Assembly (NCBI GenBank): GCA_937934745.1
Contig: CALGZC010000036.1
Span: 1-40,502, forward strand
Source: an uncultured Blastocatellia bacterium
GTDB taxonomy: Bacteria; Acidobacteriota; Blastocatellia; Chloracidobacteriales; Chloracidobacteriaceae
Length of the DNA: 40,502 nucleotides
Reading direction: 5' to 3'
How positions within the stretch are numbered: position 1 is the stretch's first letter; the number at the start of each line of letters is the position of its first letter. The notes under the pieces were generated by a model. It saw nothing but the letters and a program-made list of their open reading frames with translations. It was not told the origin of the DNA and made no database searches. Below are positions 17,897 through 25,576 of the stretch, in pieces. The position numbers and the translations under genes are program-made.

Positions 17897-18499
17897 ATGA
17901 CCGGTTTGTCCATCCTTCTGAGAAACCTTTTCGTGCTTGGTACGGCCTTTGGGCTGGCATGTCAAACGGCACCACCTCCATCGTCGCCACCCACGTCATC
18001 GTTGCCGACATCGGCGTCGCCTGGCCCAACGCCGCCGCCTGCCGTTCCATCTCGGTCAGCGGCACCGCCGCGCGTGAGCCGGCCGGCACCGACGTTTGTC
18101 GTTGAAACGTTCAACTCCGGCAAATTCAACCTCAGTGAGCACCGTGGCAAGGTGGTCGTCGTCAACTTCTGGGCAACTTGGTGTCCGCCCTGCGTCGCCG
18201 AAATGCCTGGTTTTGACGCAACGTACCGTCGCCTCAAAGATGACGGGCTTGAAATCGTCGGTTTGTCGCTTGACCAGGACGGCCCGGCCGTTGTCAAGAA
18301 CTTCCTCGCCAAACGCCGCATCAGCTATCCCATTGCCATGGGCGATCCGGCAACGGCGATACAGTTCGGCATCGGCAACGGGATTCCCTACACCGTCTTT
18401 ATTGATCGGCAAGGCAATATCCGGGACACGGTAACCGGCGGGCTGAGCGAGGCTGTTTTCGAGCAGAAGGTTAAGGCTCTGCTGGCAGAACCAGCGTAG
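17897..18499 (+). CDS. TlpA-family thioredoxin-like lipoprotein
   Basis: This 200-residue exported thiol-disulfide protein has a hydrophobic leader ending FGLAC, whose Cys22 is a probable lipidation site. A Pro/Ser/Thr-rich tether (23-65) follows, then a thioredoxin/AhpC-TSA fold with the redox motif WCPPC (Cys96, Cys99) in FWATWCPPCVAEMPGF. TlpA/ResA proteins reduce apocytochromes or other periplasmic proteins. The later segment IPYTVFIDRQGNI carries the cis-proline loop. A GGAG 5 nt before the ATG at 17897 supports that start rather than 17783. The last 29 nt overlap the convergent DUF218 gene. No cytochrome maturation gene is nearby. Confidence 0.9.
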   Translation: MTGLSILLRNLFVLGTAFGLACQTAPPPSSPPTSSLPTSASPGPTPPPAVPSRSAAPPRVSRPAPTFVVETFNSGKFNLSEHRGKVVVVNFWATWCPPCVAEMPGFDATYRRLKDDGLEIVGLSLDQDGPAVVKNFLAKRRISYPIAMGDPATAIQFGIGNGIPYTVFIDRQGNIRDTVTGGLSEAVFEQKVKALLAEPA

Positions 18500-19136
18500 T
18501 CGTCCAGTGTACAGGCGGTGTGTCCCCTAACGGATTGCGGGCGGCGCGCTTGGCAGCCAACCGCCCGTGCTTCCCGTGGGGATCGACGAGAAAAGCCCGA
18601 AGTGTTTCGGCTTCCCCCGCCTGCGCCGCTGCCAATGCCGGAGGGTCGTTGACCCCGACGTAGTGAAACCGCGCTGACGACCAACCCAGCGCCTGAGCGT
18701 GGAGCCTAAACCGCTGGGCCTTGAACCGCCACCCGACGACGTACACGTGGGCCGGCTGCCGGCCCACAGCATCGTAGAAACAGTGGAGGCCGAAGCGCAG
18801 GTTTTCGTAGGAATCACGCGCAAAGCCTTCGATCAGGGTGCGTGCCGTTATTTCCGGTCGCCCCCACCAACCGCATGACCGGGCGACCTGCCGGTAACTG
18901 TCTGCCTCACTCAGAGCAGGATAGGCGGCGTGTGTCCGTCCACCGGAAAAAACCAACCAGCGACCGGGGACTTCGGCCGCCAGGTGAACACCGGCCGCAA
19001 TGTGGGCTACATAGTAAGCGCCTTCCCCGCGCTGATACGGTTGCAGCGCCCAGGCCTCATCGGCCGTCAGATCAGACGCATCGGGCGCAAGACAGATCGC
19101 ATGTCCAGGGACAAGAACCAACTCCGGCGCCGCCAT
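18471..19136 (-). CDS. DUF218-family protein (YdcF/SanA-like fold)
   Basis: This 221-residue protein belongs to the DUF218 group. Family features seen are the N-terminal strand LVLVPGHAI, the loop VFSGGRTHAAYPALSEADSY at about 63-82, the block ITARTLIEGFARDSYENLRFGL at about 95-116, and VYVVGWRFKAQRFRLHA at about 131-147. The SGG...SEA...E-x-A-x-D-S/T-x-EN pattern is the conserved core of the family. No signal peptide or membrane helix is visible, unlike SanA, so it is probably cytosolic; that matches eukaryote-like DUF218 members. The biochemical activity is unknown, and small-molecule binding is the usual guess. It overlaps the tlpA-like gene by 29 nt tail to tail. Confidence 0.8.
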   Translation of the reverse strand: MAAPELVLVPGHAICLAPDASDLTADEAWALQPYQRGEGAYYVAHIAAGVHLAAEVPGRWLVFSGGRTHAAYPALSEADSYRQVARSCGWWGRPEITARTLIEGFARDSYENLRFGLHCFYDAVGRQPAHVYVVGWRFKAQRFRLHAQALGWSSARFHYVGVNDPPALAAAQAGEAETLRAFLVDPHGKHGRLAAKRAARNPLGDTPPVHWTTTLVLPAEP

Positions 19137-19398
19137 GACTAACCAACGTATGGACAGTCGGTTGACTGCCGGCCGAACGGCAGCCCCCGCCGGGAAAGGT
19201 CTCGACCGCGCCCGACTGCGCTGCCTCCCCAGGGCAACGCAAGCGGTCGCCGCGGCTCTGGTGAGCGGTCGAACGCCGTTCCGTTCAGCGGACAGCCGGT
19301 GTAATGTACGGCAACGCCAGGCCGGTTTCCAACTGCTGCCCTGCCTACGTGAACATCTTCGGTTCTGAGGTTGGTCACGTTGTCATCATCGTACCGCT

Positions 19399-19418
19399 CC
19401 GATACTCTGCAGTATCGG
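19399..19418. promoter_or_regulatory. Perfect inverted repeat in the divergent intergenic region
   Basis: CCGATACT and AGTATCGG are exact reverse complements separated by CTGC. Eight perfect pairs with a 4-nt loop could be a hairpin or, as a 20-bp dyad between two divergent genes, an operator for a dimeric regulator. No T-run follows on either strand, so a terminator is unlikely. Confidence 0.5.
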
Positions 19419-19507
19419 CAATGAGGTCTCGTTTTGGGGTGGGTGGCAACACCGGTTGGAAATCCCGTCTGCGTTAGAAAACTCCGCCATGTCTGCACCA
19501 TATAATG

Positions 19508-19531
19508 TCCGCACTATACTCCGCACTATAC
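19508..19531. repeat. 12-bp perfect tandem repeat directly before a start codon
   Basis: TCCGCACTATAC is present twice end to end (19508-19519, 19520-19531), finishing one base before the ATG of the C26 gene. The 12-nt start context ATGTCTGCACCA (19533-19544) also occurs at 19489-19500. The area looks like the product of small local duplications and leaves no normal Shine-Dalgarno sequence for the gene. Confidence 0.85.
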
Positions 19532-19532
19532 A

Positions 19533-20285
19533 ATGTCTGCACCACACACGAAGCGCCCGGTGATCGGGATCACGGTTCGGATCGACCCGGCCACGGACTC
19601 CTACCATTTGCGTACCACCTATCCGCGCGCCATCTATCAGGCCGGCGGCATTCCTCTGCTCCTGCCTTTGATTAGCGAAGCAGGTCAACTGGAAACCATC
19701 ATCAACCTCCTGGACGGTGTGTTGCTCAGCGGGAATCCGGCTGACGTGGACCCAGCGCGCTACGGCCAAGCGCCACACGTTGCGCTTGGCCCGGTCCACC
19801 CGGAGCGGGATGAAACCGACGCACATCTGCTGCAACTGGCCGATGCTAAGCGGCTGCCGGTGTTCGCCGTCTGCTATGGGATGCAGATGCTCAACGTTCA
19901 TCGGGGTGGGACATTGTTTCAGGACCTGTCCTCACAGGTAGAAAATGTTATGCAGCACCAACAACGGGGTTCGTTTCGCCGCCTGGCGCATGGCATTCAG
20001 CTCGATGCCGACAGCTTACTGGCGAAGTTGGCGGGTGGGGTCGCGGTGCGCGTCAACAGCCACCACCACCAAGGCATTGACGAACTCGGCCGCGACCTAC
20101 GGCCTATTGCCTGGGCAGCCGACGGCGTGATTGAGGCTGTCATAGGCACACGTTCGGATCACTTTGTGCTCGGAGTCCAGTGGCACCCGGAAATCAATGC
20201 CGACCACGACGCTTTTTCCCAGGCCCTGTTCAAGCACTTCATTGCAGAAGCGGCGCTGTACCGGCAGCGGACACCGCAGGAGTGA
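19533..20285 (+). CDS. Peptidase C26 / gamma-glutamyl amidohydrolase (PuuD-like)
   Basis: This 250-residue class I glutaminase-like hydrolase is of the gamma-glutamyl-GABA hydrolase family, which cleaves gamma-glutamyl amides in putrescine or related catabolism. The triad is intact: Cys114 in FAVCYGMQMLNV, His218 and Glu220 in VQWHPE. The family markers GIPLLLP (about 39-45), DGVLLSGNPADVDP (61-74) and VNSHHHQGID are all present. No putrescine pathway gene accompanies it, so the true gamma-glutamyl substrate is uncertain. The start at 19533 gives the canonical N-terminus MSAPHTKRPVIGITVR. It is followed after 9 nt by the DUF1015 gene, almost certainly in one operon. Confidence 0.9.
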   Translation: MSAPHTKRPVIGITVRIDPATDSYHLRTTYPRAIYQAGGIPLLLPLISEAGQLETIINLLDGVLLSGNPADVDPARYGQAPHVALGPVHPERDETDAHLLQLADAKRLPVFAVCYGMQMLNVHRGGTLFQDLSSQVENVMQHQQRGSFRRLAHGIQLDADSLLAKLAGGVAVRVNSHHHQGIDELGRDLRPIAWAADGVIEAVIGTRSDHFVLGVQWHPEINADHDAFSQALFKHFIAEAALYRQRTPQE

Positions 20286-20294
20286 ATCTTCCGT

Positions 20295-21575
20295 ATGGTT
20301 GTTGTGCGTCCCTTTTGCGCTCTGCGCCCTTGTGCCGACCGCGTTGCGGCGGTCGCCGCTGTCCCCTATGATGTTGTTAGCACGGCGGAAGCGCGTGCGC
20401 TGGCCTCCGAAAACCCGTACAGCCTCCTGCACGTCACCCGCCCGGACATCGATCTACCGGACGACACGCCCCCGGACGCCGACCTTGTGTACGCAACGGC
20501 GCGGGCCAACTTCAAACGCCTCATCCGAACAGCGCCGCTGGTTGCGGATGCCGAAGCGAGTTTCTTCGTCTACCGGCTGGTGATGGACGGCCGCGCGCAG
20601 ACGGGCATTGTCGGGGTGTGCGCCGTGGACGACTACGACCACGATGTAATCCGCAAGCATGAAAAGACGCGCCCTGACAAGGAGGACGACCGCACACGGC
20701 ACGTCTTGGCGCTGCGCGCTCACGTCGAACCGGTGTTTCTGGCCTACCGCAACACGCCGCAGCTCGATGCGCTGACTACAGAAGCGTGCGCCGGTTCTCC
20801 GCTATATGACTTTACGGCACCGGACGGCGTCCGCCACACCGTCTGGCGCATGCCACAGACGGCAGCTGTCAGCACCGCCTTTGCCGATGTACCGACGTTG
20901 TATGTCGCCGACGGCCACCATCGCTCGGCAAGCGCCAGTCGGGCGCGGGCGATCCTGCGCGCTGCGGATCCACATCCGACGCCGGACGCACCGTACAATT
21001 TCTTTCTCACGGTCCTTTTCCCGGCCGGACAACTGCGAATCCTACCGTACAACCGTGTGGTCAGGGACTTGAACGGCCAAACGCCGGAAACGTTGCTGGC
21101 TGCGCTCCGGGAACGCTTCACCCCCCTGCCGGCTACACCAACGCCGATTGCTGCGGGGGACTTTTCGGTGTACTGCGGTAACGCCTGGCACACGTTCCGT
21201 TTTCAGCCGCCGGCAGACCGAGACGTTGTGGCACAACTCGATGTCAGCCGCTTACAAACGCAGGTCTTGGAACCACTGTTTGGTATTACCGATCCGCGGA
21301 CCGACCAGCGCCTTGATTTCGTTGGGGGCATTCGTGGAACGGCTGAATTAGAGCGCTGGGTCAGCAGCGGACAGGCGGCTATTGCGTTCGCACTGTACCC
21401 GACATCACTGGACGCACTCTTTGCGGTTGCCGACCGGCAGGCCGTCATGCCTCCGAAGTCCACCTGGTTTGAGCCAAAGCTGCGGTCAGGACTCCTAATC
21501 TACACGTTTGACCAACATGGTGCGCCACGTGCCACAACGGCAGCACACAACCGGCCAGACGGTGCTTCCCTATAG
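20295..21575 (+). CDS. DUF1015-family protein
   Basis: This 426-residue cytosolic protein matches the DUF1015 family along its length. Seen are the N-terminal block AAVPYDVVSTAEAR (about 21-34), NPYSLLHVTRPDID (40-53), the central RKHEKTRPDKEDDR (about 119-132) and YVADGHHRSASASRAR (about 203-218). ADGHHR is the most conserved family motif and is reminiscent of ParB/Srx-type nucleotide-binding folds, some of which act as free-serine kinases; a kinase or phosphotransfer role is therefore conceivable but not shown here. It follows the C26 hydrolase by 9 nt, so both may serve one amino acid or amine pathway. The last 20 or so residues are unconserved. Confidence 0.88.
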   Translation: MVVVRPFCALRPCADRVAAVAAVPYDVVSTAEARALASENPYSLLHVTRPDIDLPDDTPPDADLVYATARANFKRLIRTAPLVADAEASFFVYRLVMDGRAQTGIVGVCAVDDYDHDVIRKHEKTRPDKEDDRTRHVLALRAHVEPVFLAYRNTPQLDALTTEACAGSPLYDFTAPDGVRHTVWRMPQTAAVSTAFADVPTLYVADGHHRSASASRARAILRAADPHPTPDAPYNFFLTVLFPAGQLRILPYNRVVRDLNGQTPETLLAALRERFTPLPATPTPIAAGDFSVYCGNAWHTFRFQPPADRDVVAQLDVSRLQTQVLEPLFGITDPRTDQRLDFVGGIRGTAELERWVSSGQAAIAFALYPTSLDALFAVADRQAVMPPKSTWFEPKLRSGLLIYTFDQHGAPRATTAAHNRPDGASL

Positions 21576-21783
21576 TCGGCGCACCGGCTGCGCACCCGGT
21601 GGCAGACTGCGCTGGACCTACCGCAGACTTCATTGGGCGAGGGCTTGTGGTCACGCGCCGACCGGTGCGACCGAGAAGCTCTACGCGGGCGACGCCCCCG
21701 CCTGAACTACGCCACGGCACCGTTTTCTCACCACAAGTACACCACAAAAGTAGTTGTAAGAAGTAGTTGTCAGCCGCAGGTGG

Positions 21784-23343
21784 TTACAAGTTGCGGCGCC
21801 AAACGGTGAACGTCCCCTGATCGGAAACCCAGACTGGGGAAAACCTTTCACGCCCCACCGGATGCCGCTGAAGTTTGGCGTCCAGTCCATCACCGCGACC
21901 GACAACCAGCCACACGACCGTCACCGGAATTGCCCTGTCCAGGGTATGCCACACTGCGCAGCCCTCGTGCAGGAGCTGGGCGTAGGTCAAGCCGCTTTGT
22001 GCAATGACGGACGACAAATCACCGCTAAACAGCGCCACCGGTGATGGCCCGACCTGGGCGCGCAAAAACCGCGCCAGCGCACGCTGCTCACGTCCAAGCG
22101 GGGTAAACTGCGCGCGGTAGGCCTCCTGGAACACCGAGAGCTGGTAAACGCCATCACGCAGCACCCACAGCGACTGTCCAAGGCAGACGAGTCCAACCAC
22201 CACCGCCGACCACCGGCGCTGCGCCGGGAAACGCCGTTGCAGGACGGTGACGCCTAAGCCGATACCGACGGCCAAGGCTGGTAGCGCCGCCAAACCATAG
22301 CGGTTGTTCAGAAACAGCGGATAGATCTGAATGTTACCAGAGTAGAGGCTGTAGGCAGTAAACAACGGTGGGAGCCATAGCCACAAGCACACCACACCGG
22401 TCGGTATGTCTGCGGCCAATGAACGCATACGCCACACCTCGTACGCCCGCAGTCCCCAGCCGATTGCCCCCAGAAGCGTCGTGGTCACTGAGGCACAAAT
22501 CACCACGGTTACAACCCAGACCAGTCCGGCGGCAAGCGGCCGTCCGACGATAAAACCCAGGTAACTTAGTTCGTCGCGATGACGTGCAAAGTACCCCCGC
22601 GCCGAATACAGGCCGTTCAAAAACTCTAGCGGACGGCCGTAGATTGCCCAGTTGTGCCAAAGCCAATACACGACGCCTGCCCCGACCAGGCTGCTCCAGA
22701 GGGCAACGTCGGCGACGCGCGCCCAACCACGCCGCCGGGAACACCAGGCCACCACCCCGACACCGGCCGGTAGCAGCACCCAGCCTTCATAGCGCGTCAA
22801 CAAAGCCAGCACGGTCCATAGCCCAAACTGCACGAGCTTGGTGCGCCCGCCGTGGAGAACCCAACCATACCCCGACCAGGCGCTACCCAACCACGTTGCC
22901 AGAAACAACGGCTCCGTCAGAGGGGTCGTCTGGAGGTAGAGCAACGACGGATTCAGCGCAAACGCTGCCCAGGCGACCGCTGCGGCCGTGCGCGAGGCAG
23001 TGAGGTCGGTGACCAGTCGGAAGAGGAACGTCGCTGCGGCGACAAAGGCAAGGAGCGAAACCAAGCTGCCGGCCAGCCCACTTCGCCAGAGGAGATCGGA
23101 TACCGCCAACGGTGCCGTGAGCACGTGAGGGAGCGGAAGCCATGGGCTGCCAAGCTGAATGTAGCGTTCCCACCAGGAGGTATCTGGCAGCGCATCCACG
23201 AGCTTGCGGGCAATGGCCAAATGTGCGTAGCCATCACCGTAAAGATGATGCCACCCATAAGCGGCAACCCAAGTCAGTACAAGTCCGCCGAGCAACCCTG
23301 AGGCAGATGCAACCAGGGGCACCGGCCTCAGGGTTGGGATCAC
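21784..23343 (-). CDS. Polytopic GT-C glycosyltransferase
   Basis: This 519-residue membrane protein has roughly ten to eleven hydrophobic segments and a soluble C-terminal part (about 400-519). The first extracytoplasmic loop contains DGYAHLAIARKLVD, with an acidic residue (Asp37) as in PMT/ArnT/GT39-like enzymes that use lipid-linked sugars. Such enzymes decorate envelope glycans or proteins on the outer face of the membrane. I chose the GTG at 23343 because it overlaps the TAG stop of the upstream small gene by one base (TAGTG), a clear coupling arrangement; a GTG at 23370 is the alternative. The exact sugar and acceptor are unknown. Confidence 0.82.
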   Translation of the reverse strand: MIPTLRPVPLVASASGLLGGLVLTWVAAYGWHHLYGDGYAHLAIARKLVDALPDTSWWERYIQLGSPWLPLPHVLTAPLAVSDLLWRSGLAGSLVSLLAFVAAATFLFRLVTDLTASRTAAAVAWAAFALNPSLLYLQTTPLTEPLFLATWLGSAWSGYGWVLHGGRTKLVQFGLWTVLALLTRYEGWVLLPAGVGVVAWCSRRRGWARVADVALWSSLVGAGVVYWLWHNWAIYGRPLEFLNGLYSARGYFARHRDELSYLGFIVGRPLAAGLVWVVTVVICASVTTTLLGAIGWGLRAYEVWRMRSLAADIPTGVVCLWLWLPPLFTAYSLYSGNIQIYPLFLNNRYGLAALPALAVGIGLGVTVLQRRFPAQRRWSAVVVGLVCLGQSLWVLRDGVYQLSVFQEAYRAQFTPLGREQRALARFLRAQVGPSPVALFSGDLSSVIAQSGLTYAQLLHEGCAVWHTLDRAIPVTVVWLVVGRGDGLDAKLQRHPVGRERFSPVWVSDQGTFTVWRRNL

Positions 23344-23561
23344 TACACGGCACACCGACGGCGAATGCACTCCCAGGCAAAAACTTGCCGCGCACGGACG
23401 TTTTCGGTCGCCACTGCCAACGCCGACACCAAATCGTCCTCGAACATGCTGGGTTGGAAGGCCGGCGACGGACGGTCACGGACGATGGTGCGCCGTGCCG
23501 ACCGGGAAGCGTTTTCTGACGAATCCGGTGCGAACGTATCCGTTACGAGCTTGGTCGTCAT
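23343..23561 (-). CDS. Small protein of 72 residues, unknown function
   Basis: I do not recognise this protein. The support for a real gene is a strong ribosome site, AGGAGG 9 nt before the ATG at 23561, and a one-base stop/start overlap (TAGTG) with the following GT-C gene. The first half (1-40) is Ser/Thr/Asp/Arg-rich and probably disordered. The second half (about 41-70, FEDDLVSALAVATENVRARQV then ECIRRRC) should be an amphipathic helix with two cysteines near the end. There is no signal peptide or membrane helix. It may regulate, bind, or simply be translationally coupled to the membrane glycosyltransferase. Confidence 0.62.
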   Translation of the reverse strand: MTTKLVTDTFAPDSSENASRSARRTIVRDRPSPAFQPSMFEDDLVSALAVATENVRARQVFAWECIRRRCAV

Positions 23562-23993
23562 GTCAGGTTTCCTCCTGTTGCAAGCGTCGCGCACTGGCGC
23601 GCGGCGGCTGTGAGGAAACCACTGCGCGTCAGGACGCTAAAACGGGCGATGGGGCAGGTCGCGTGCGAATGGCGGTACTCCTCCACAAAGCGCAAAAGAT
23701 GGCGACTGGCTCAATCGGCCGTCAACTATCGTAGGCCGCACCGGTGTGCCTGACAAGTCATTGCCGTTCTGAACACAGCGGTGTCTTCCGCGCACCGGCC
23801 GCGCCGGCGCCGGCCGAGAGGGGGCGGTACGCCGGCGGTGCCGAGCATCGGCTTGGGCCGACTGCCTTGGTTCTACCCCGGTTTTCCGGCTGCCGCTACG
23901 TCAGCTTGACCCTGCTCGAACGGCGGTGGTAGCGTCGCCGTCCGGTCGCTCCAAACGCTGCCGGGCAGATTTCACATCAGGGCTTGCAGTCGC
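23562..23993. other. Intergenic region, 432 nt, upstream of gcvT
   Basis: I see no supported gene. The region separates the small-protein/GT-C pair (leftward) from the glycine-cleavage operon (rightward) and must hold both promoters. It contains very GC-rich stretches, including the perfect 12-bp palindrome GCCGGCGCCGGC at 23803-23814. I looked for a glycine riboswitch, which often precedes gcv operons, and did not find its conserved core. Confidence 0.6.
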
Positions 23994-25091
23994 GTGTCTT
24001 CCGAACTTCGCCAATCGCCGCTTGATGCCGTCCATCGCGCCCTCGGAGCCAAAATGGTCGCGTTTGCCGGATGGAGCCTGCCCGTTGAGTACAGCGGACT
24101 CGTCGCCGAACACCTGGCCGTCCGAACAGCGGTCGGGGTGTTTGATGTCAGTCACATGGGTGAAATTCTCGTCCACGGACGGGACGCCCTGAAGTTCATT
24201 CAGTATGTCACCTGCAACGACGCGGCCCGGCTCGTGGACGGCCAGGCACAGTACTCCGCGCTGCTGACCGAACAGGGGACGTTCGTTGACGACCTTCTCG
24301 TGCATCGCCTCGCGGAAGACGCCTACTTTTTGTGTGTCAACGCGGCCAACACGGCCAAGGATGTCGCGTGGTTGGCTCATCACGCCGCCGGTTTTGAGGT
24401 TGAGGTGTGTGATGTCAGCGACCGGTATGCCCAGCTTGCCGTCCAGGGTCCGCGGGCGGCGGCGCTTGTACAGTCACTGGTCGTAGAAGACATTACAGGT
24501 CTGGGCGCTTATCGTTTTCGGCGCGACGTTGCGGTGGCCGGTGTTCCGACCCTGATTGCCCGCACAGGCTACACGGGTGAGGACGGCTTTGAACTCTACT
24601 GCGCGCCGGCCGATGCCGGATGGCTCTGGAAGGCGCTCCAGGAAGCCGGCAACCCGCTGCCCTGTGGACTCGGCGCACGCAACACCCTGCGCCTCGAAGC
24701 CAAGTTGGCGCTGTACGGTCATGAAATTGACGACACCGTGACGCCGTTTGAGGCCGATCTCAGCTGGATCTGCAAACTCCACAAAGGTGACTTCATCGGA
24801 CGCGAGGCGCTACTCCAGCACCAAGCCGCCGGACCGGCACGGAAGTTGGTCGGCTTCGAGGTTGCGGATCGCGTGCCCGTCCGCGATGGCTACCCCCTGG
24901 TTGCCGACGGGCGCGAAATTGGGCGAGTGACTTCCGGCAGTCCGTCACCGTTTCTGAAAAAAAACATCGGGCTGGCGTATCTTCCGATTGACAAAGCAGT
25001 CGTCGGAACGCAAGTGTTTGCTGTAGTGCGCGGGCGCGAAGTTCCCTGCTACATCGTCCCAACTCCCTTTTACACGCGCCCAAAAGCCTGA
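23994..25091 (+). CDS. gcvT: Glycine cleavage system T protein (aminomethyltransferase)
   Basis: GcvT moves the methylene group from aminomethyl-lipoyl GcvH to tetrahydrofolate and releases ammonia. The 365-residue length is normal. Visible family features are FAGWSLPVEYSG (24-35), FDVSHMGEI (50-58), the catalytic Asp99 in GTFVDDLLVHR, and RTGYTGEDGFEL in the folate-binding part. The start is a GTG at 23994, giving MSSELRQSPLDAVHRALGAKM; no strong Shine-Dalgarno precedes it. It is the first gene of a plus-strand group gcvT-gcvH-gcvPA-hisC, with 31 nt to gcvH. Confidence 0.96.
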   Translation: MSSELRQSPLDAVHRALGAKMVAFAGWSLPVEYSGLVAEHLAVRTAVGVFDVSHMGEILVHGRDALKFIQYVTCNDAARLVDGQAQYSALLTEQGTFVDDLLVHRLAEDAYFLCVNAANTAKDVAWLAHHAAGFEVEVCDVSDRYAQLAVQGPRAAALVQSLVVEDITGLGAYRFRRDVAVAGVPTLIARTGYTGEDGFELYCAPADAGWLWKALQEAGNPLPCGLGARNTLRLEAKLALYGHEIDDTVTPFEADLSWICKLHKGDFIGREALLQHQAAGPARKLVGFEVADRVPVRDGYPLVADGREIGRVTSGSPSPFLKKNIGLAYLPIDKAVVGTQVFAVVRGREVPCYIVPTPFYTRPKA

Positions 25092-25122
25092 GGCGCACAA
25101 GACATTTTGGCGAGGGTTTTTC

Positions 25123-25509
25123 ATGGCGAATTATCCCGACGACTTACAGTACACCAAAGATCACGAGTGGATCCGCCTCACGGAGGATATCGGGCGGGTC
25201 GGTATTACACACTACGCGCAGGAATCGCTGGGCGATGTTGTGTACGTTGACCTACCGAAGGTCGGCGTCACCGTCAAAGCCAACGAGCCGTTTGGGTCCG
25301 TCGAGTCGGTCAAGGCCGTCAGTGAGCTGTTTTCACCGGTTTCCGGCGAAGTCATTGAAGTCAACACCAAACTGGCTGACGCGCCGGAACTTGTCAACAC
25401 CTCGCCCTACGATGAAGGATGGATGATTGTGATTAAGCTCTCTAACCCCAGTGAGGTAGACGCGCTTCTCAGCGCCGCCGAGTACGAAGACTTCATCAAA
25501 GAGAAATGA
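25123..25509 (+). CDS. gcvH: Glycine cleavage system H protein (lipoyl carrier)
   Basis: GcvH carries the lipoyl arm that shuttles the aminomethyl group between the P, T and L proteins. The 128-residue length is typical. The lipoylated lysine is Lys64 in FGSVESVKAVSELFSPVSG, with the flanking Glu61 and downstream glycine of the family. The N-terminus YTKDHEWIRL and the C-terminal EGWMIVIKLSNPSE are also diagnostic. GAGGG lies about 6 nt upstream of the ATG. It is followed 67 nt later by gcvPA. Confidence 0.97.
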   Translation: MANYPDDLQYTKDHEWIRLTEDIGRVGITHYAQESLGDVVYVDLPKVGVTVKANEPFGSVESVKAVSELFSPVSGEVIEVNTKLADAPELVNTSPYDEGWMIVIKLSNPSEVDALLSAAEYEDFIKEK

Positions 25510-25576
25510 CACCTGTGCTGGTCCGGTGCGGTCGCCCCCATGTCCTACCGATCCCGGCCGATGTCGCCGATACCCC

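Larger units (their letters stand above)
19137..19532. other. Intergenic region, 396 nt, between divergent genes
   Basis: I see no gene here; the short frames are unsupported by ribosome sites or composition. It must carry the promoters of the DUF218 gene (leftward) and the C26 gene (rightward). Visible structures are a perfect inverted repeat at 19399-19418, a TATAAT at 19501-19506, a second copy of the C26 start context at 19489-19500, and a 12-bp tandem repeat at 19508-19531. Confidence 0.7.

Noticed and set aside
22584-23301. Long Arg/Pro-rich plus-strand frames opposite the GT-C gene
   Set aside because: They are antisense shadows of a well-supported membrane protein; the composition (Arg, Pro, Thr, Ser, Gln) is typical of the wrong strand in GC-rich DNA.
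23803-23814. GCCGGCGCCGGC palindrome as an operator
   Set aside because: GCCGGC-type strings are common throughout this GC-rich window, so a single palindrome of this kind is not informative.
23562-23993. Glycine riboswitch upstream of gcvT
   Set aside because: I looked for the conserved glycine-aptamer core and paired helices on the plus strand and could not find them.
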